Assembly (NCBI RefSeq): GCF_008369325.1 | Contig: NZ_VOBI01000021.1 | Span: 1-64,000 of the forward strand | Source: Pseudomonas sp. ANT_H12B | Lineage (GTDB): Bacteria > Pseudomonadota > Gammaproteobacteria > Pseudomonadales > Pseudomonadaceae | Reading direction: 5' to 3' | Length of the DNA stretch: 64,000 nucleotides | Shown: positions 61,275 to 64,000 of the stretch, piece after piece | Layout of the letters: each line of letters starts with the position of its first letter | Position numbering within the stretch: position 1 is the first letter of the stretch | The notes under the pieces: model-generated | Seen by the model: the letters and a program-made list of their open reading frames with translations, nothing else | Told to the model about the DNA's origin: nothing | Databases searched by the model: none | Translations under genes and position numbers: made by a program

Positions 61275-63577
61275 CCTTTGTCCTCCGTGGAGCGTGGCGG
61301 GTTGTCCGGAATCTGCCCGATGTCATGAAGGGCGGGCACGATGCTCCCGGCCTTCAGCAGCTCGGCGGCCTGCTGGCTACTCACAGCCTTGCTGAAGAAG
61401 TAACCCTGGGCGTTCATCGGTGAACCGGTGGCCATCAGCGAACTGCGCTGTTCCTGGGTTTCGACACCTTCGGCGATGATTCCGATCCCCACCTCGCGGG
61501 CGAAATTGATAATGGCGCGCAAGGTGTTCGCACTGGCCGGGTCGCGGGAGGCGGTGTCGATGAAGGCCTGGGCGAGCTTCAGGTGATTGACCTGGTAAAT
61601 CTTGAGGTAGTCGAACGAGGAATACTCGGTGCCGAAGTCGTCGATGGCGATCTTCACCCCCAGTTCACGCAGGCGTGGCAGCACGTCGTTGTGGGTCCAT
61701 TTGGTCTGGGCCAGCGTCGCTTCGGTGACGTCGAAGCGCAGGTCCCAAGGGCACAGCTCCCAACGCGCAGTGGTGCGCAGCACGTCATAGATCAGCTCGG
61801 GACCACTTTTTAGCTGGGCCAGCGACAGCTTGATCGCAATCACCGGCGGCGCCATGCCTTCATCGCGCCATTGGCGCATCTGCTGGCAGGCGCGATTCAG
61901 TACCCAGTGACCGAGTGCGACGATGGTGCCGGTCTTCTCCGCGGCGGGCAGGAACGCCGAGGATTCCAGCAGACCTCGCTCGGGGTGGTTCCAGGTGACT
62001 TGCGCTTCCATGCCGAGGATCTTGCCGCTGCTCAGGTCCACTTCCGGCCAGTAATGCAGTTCGAGTTCGTCGTGTTCGATGGCGTCTCTCAAGTCGCTGG
62101 CGATAGTCATGCGCTCGACCACCTCCTGATTGATCTCCTCGGAATGGAAGTGGTACTGGTTGCGGCCCTTTTCCTTGGAACGATAGAGCGCCATGTCGGC
62201 CTGGGTCAGCAGGCCGTCGGCGCTGGTGCAGGCCGGGCTGTAACTGCTGATGCCGATACTGACCGAAACCCGCACGTCATTGCCGCCCAGGGAGTAGGGC
62301 TGCACCAGCGTATCGCGGACCTTGGTGGCCAGGGCCGCGGAGTGCGTCGGGTCGCTGACGTCCAGTTGCAAAATTGCGAACTCGTCACCGCCGAGGCGGG
62401 CGACGACATCGTTCTCGCGCACGCAGGCCTTGATGCGATGAGCGACTTCTTGCAGCAACAGATCGCCCACGGGGTGCCCGAGGGTATCGTTGATGCGTTT
62501 GAAGTGGTCCAGATCCAGATAAAAGATGGCGAACGGTGTCGCGCCCCGTCGAGCGGCGGCGAAAGCCTGGTGCAACCGTTCGATCAGCGTCGCGCGGTTG
62601 GCCAGCCCGGTGAGCCCGTCGGTGCGGGCCAGCAGGGCGATTTTCTCCTCGGCCACCTTGCGTTCGGTGATGTCGATGATGATGCCTTCGACTTCCAGCA
62701 AGCGGCCTTCGGCATCGCGTACCGGGATATAGCGGTTTTCCACCCAGCGCCAGGCACCCGCGCCGGTGCGCATTCGAAACTCGATGGAGGCGCCTGCCGC
62801 ATGGCGATCCAGCACCCGGGCCATGGCGGTGTCGACTTTCGATTGATCGTCAGGATGGATCAGCTCCTGGGCCCAGTTGACCGAGGCCACCAGGTTGGCC
62901 GCGACATGACCGTATTTGGTGATGTTGTGGGAGATGTACATCAGTGGAAACGACGGCTCACCCCGCAGCCGATACAGAATGGTCGGGCTGTTTTGCACAA
63001 TGATGTTGGCATCGGACAGCTCCCGGGTACGTTCCTCGACCGCTTGTTCCAGCAGTGACATCTTCAACGCCGCGTCTTCGGTCATTTGCCACTTGGCCGT
63101 CAATGCGCTGGCCATCTGACGGATTTCGATCGCATCAAAGGGCTTCTTCAGAATCAGCAGACGATCACCCAGCTCCAGGCGCTCGTCGATGTCTTCCCAG
63201 GAATAGTCGGAGTACGCGGTGCAGAGCGCCACTTGCAGCTTGGGATCGACCTGCCACAGCCGTTCGATGGTTTCCAGCCCGTCCCAGCCCGGCGGCATGC
63301 GCATATCAATGAAGGCCATCGCGTAGGGCAGGTCATTGGCCAGCGCTGTCTCGACCTTGTCCAGGGCTTCGACACCCTGAAATGCGGAGTCGAGCACGAA
63401 ACTTGGCAGCGAGAACGCCGCAGGGGTTCCGAACAAGGCGTTTTCGGCGCTGGTCAGGCGATCGTCATCAATCGATGGCGGGCTGAGGATTTTGACAAAG
63501 TCCTCATGAATCGAGGCGGTGTCGTCGACGATAAGAATCCGCCGGTTAGTCCGCGCCAGCAGTGTATTCATCGACAT
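61271..63577 (-). CDS. REC-PAS-GGDEF-EAL protein with intact GGDEF and degenerate EAL
   Basis: 768 residues. Receiver (Asp91 in FIDMRMPPGWDG), PAS domain (about 190-310; WRWVENRYIPVRDAEGRLLEVEGIIIDITERK), GGDEF with RLGGDEF near 395 and a product-inhibition site RENDVVARL, then EAL. In the EAL domain several catalytic residues are lost: EAQVTW, AIKLSLA (Asn to Lys), FDVTEAT (Glu to Asp), LKLAQAF (Asp to Ala). It is therefore probably a cyclase with an inactive, possibly regulatory, EAL. It is the first gene of the five-gene operon. Confidence 0.92.
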   Translation of the reverse strand: MSMNTLLARTNRRILIVDDTASIHEDFVKILSPPSIDDDRLTSAENALFGTPAAFSLPSFVLDSAFQGVEALDKVETALANDLPYAMAFIDMRMPPGWDGLETIERLWQVDPKLQVALCTAYSDYSWEDIDERLELGDRLLILKKPFDAIEIRQMASALTAKWQMTEDAALKMSLLEQAVEERTRELSDANIIVQNSPTILYRLRGEPSFPLMYISHNITKYGHVAANLVASVNWAQELIHPDDQSKVDTAMARVLDRHAAGASIEFRMRTGAGAWRWVENRYIPVRDAEGRLLEVEGIIIDITERKVAEEKIALLARTDGLTGLANRATLIERLHQAFAAARRGATPFAIFYLDLDHFKRINDTLGHPVGDLLLQEVAHRIKACVRENDVVARLGGDEFAILQLDVSDPTHSAALATKVRDTLVQPYSLGGNDVRVSVSIGISSYSPACTSADGLLTQADMALYRSKEKGRNQYHFHSEEINQEVVERMTIASDLRDAIEHDELELHYWPEVDLSSGKILGMEAQVTWNHPERGLLESSAFLPAAEKTGTIVALGHWVLNRACQQMRQWRDEGMAPPVIAIKLSLAQLKSGPELIYDVLRTTARWELCPWDLRFDVTEATLAQTKWTHNDVLPRLRELGVKIAIDDFGTEYSSFDYLKIYQVNHLKLAQAFIDTASRDPASANTLRAIINFAREVGIGIIAEGVETQEQRSSLMATGSPMNAQGYFFSKAVSSQQAAELLKAGSIVPALHDIGQIPDNPPRSTEDKG

Positions 63578-63835
63578 ACGTCGACACCGGTAGCCGTTTG
63601 ATGCGGTTTATTCATAGGGGCATCCTTTCCCGATCAACTGGCCGAACGGGTACGGATAATGGATCCGAGTGATCAGAGCATAGTCGCCCGAGCACAACTT
63701 CGCGCAAATGAATGAGCCCAATCATTTCCCGGAGCGGGCTGAAAATCATCTAGCCTGTAGGTCAGGCTCCGGCAATAGGGGATGTTTGCCCGGGACCTGA
63801 CAACGCGATGTATCCGTTTCACTTGAGGTGACGCC
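63578..63835. promoter_or_regulatory. Divergent promoter region of the signalling operon and the response regulator
   Basis: 258 bp between the operon start and the plus-strand regulator. I see no coding sequence; an open frame on the minus strand to 63912 overlaps the regulator and is not supported. It presumably holds both promoters. Confidence 0.5.
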
Positions 63836-64000
63836 ATGGAAGAGCAACTCCCCACGACTTTGACCGATAAACCCAAGGTGCTGCTGGTCGATGACGAGGA
63901 ATCTATCCTCAATAGCCTGCGTCGCCTGTTACGCGGCCAGCCCTACGAGGTGCTACTCGCTTCCAGCGGTGCCCAGGCACTTGAAATCATGGCGCAACAG
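63836..64000 (+). CDS. Response regulator, N-terminal part
   Basis: 55 codons to the window edge, from ATG 63836 behind GAGG. The receiver opening KVLLVDDEESILNSLRRLLRGQPYEVLLASSGAQALEIM is clear, with the acidic pair DD. The output domain is beyond the window. It differs from the operon's receivers, which read LIVDDTxSIHxDF, so it is not one of that paralogue set. The divergent arrangement suggests it belongs to the same circuit. Confidence 0.85.
   Translation, partial: MEEQLPTTLTDKPKVLLVDDEESILNSLRRLLRGQPYEVLLASSGAQALEIMAQQ

Noticed and set aside
63673..63912. 79-codon minus-strand frame at the right end
   Set aside because: It overlaps the well-supported start of the response regulator and is Ser/Arg-rich without a ribosome site.

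Overview
The window looks like chromosomal DNA of a fluorescent Pseudomonas (P. fluorescens group). The signs are a high-GC coding style, gcd next to an OprB-type porin, two adjacent cmo genes, a DUF6124 gene, and seven paired copies of the GTGGGAGCGAGCCTGCTCGCGA-type REP element. This assignment rests on pattern recognition, not a database search.

Layout. 1-6102: trehalose phosphotransferase locus (tail of a membrane permease, treC, a LamB-like porin, a fused IIA-HPr-EI protein and a small IIB-like protein lacking the phospho-cysteine). 6396-14438: housekeeping and mixed genes (multicopper oxidase, tadA, cmoA/cmoB, a YhhN protein, an I42 inhibitor-like lipoprotein, an AT-rich orphan, a Lon-type protease). 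14439-16027: gene-poor, with mobile-type repeats, one DUF6124 gene and a structured leader. 16028-20035: gcd and a carbohydrate porin for periplasmic glucose oxidation and uptake. 20320-22735: VF530 protein, Pr6Pr membrane protein, and a yqjI/yqjH metal-reductase pair with a perfect palindrome upstream.

23206-36333: two tandem CS1-type (alpha, chaperone/usher) fimbrial operons. Each has major pilin, usher, tip adhesin, chaperone and minor pilin. The second copy carries an extra tip adhesin. AT-rich promoter regions precede each copy, and a hairpin lies between pilin and usher in both. 36410-41080: a 1556-residue LRR protein with a C-terminal NEL-type E3 ubiquitin ligase domain, a probable host-directed effector. 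41245-44358: a large bifunctional penicillin-binding protein. 45145-49597: amino-acid permease and a gtrA/gtrB/gtr three-gene O-antigen glucosylation cassette. 49607-55060: ABM monooxygenase, FMN glutamate-synthase-like protein, LuxR regulator, nitrilase-family amidase and an APC permease, which suggests amine or amide catabolism.

55185-63577: a tightly overlapping five-gene operon on the minus strand, read from 63577 downward. It encodes REC-PAS-GGDEF-EAL, REC-GGDEF-EAL, a periplasmic di-haem cytochrome c peroxidase-like protein, a membrane histidine kinase and a REC-histidine kinase. The three REC domains are close paralogues. The cyclase domain looks intact in one c-di-GMP protein and the phosphodiesterase domain in the other, with the opposite partner degenerate in each. 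A divergent response regulator begins at 63836 and runs off the window. This operon is the best candidate here for an undescribed signalling system: a redox- or haem-linked two-component circuit controlling c-di-GMP, possibly acting on surface traits such as the fimbriae (inference).
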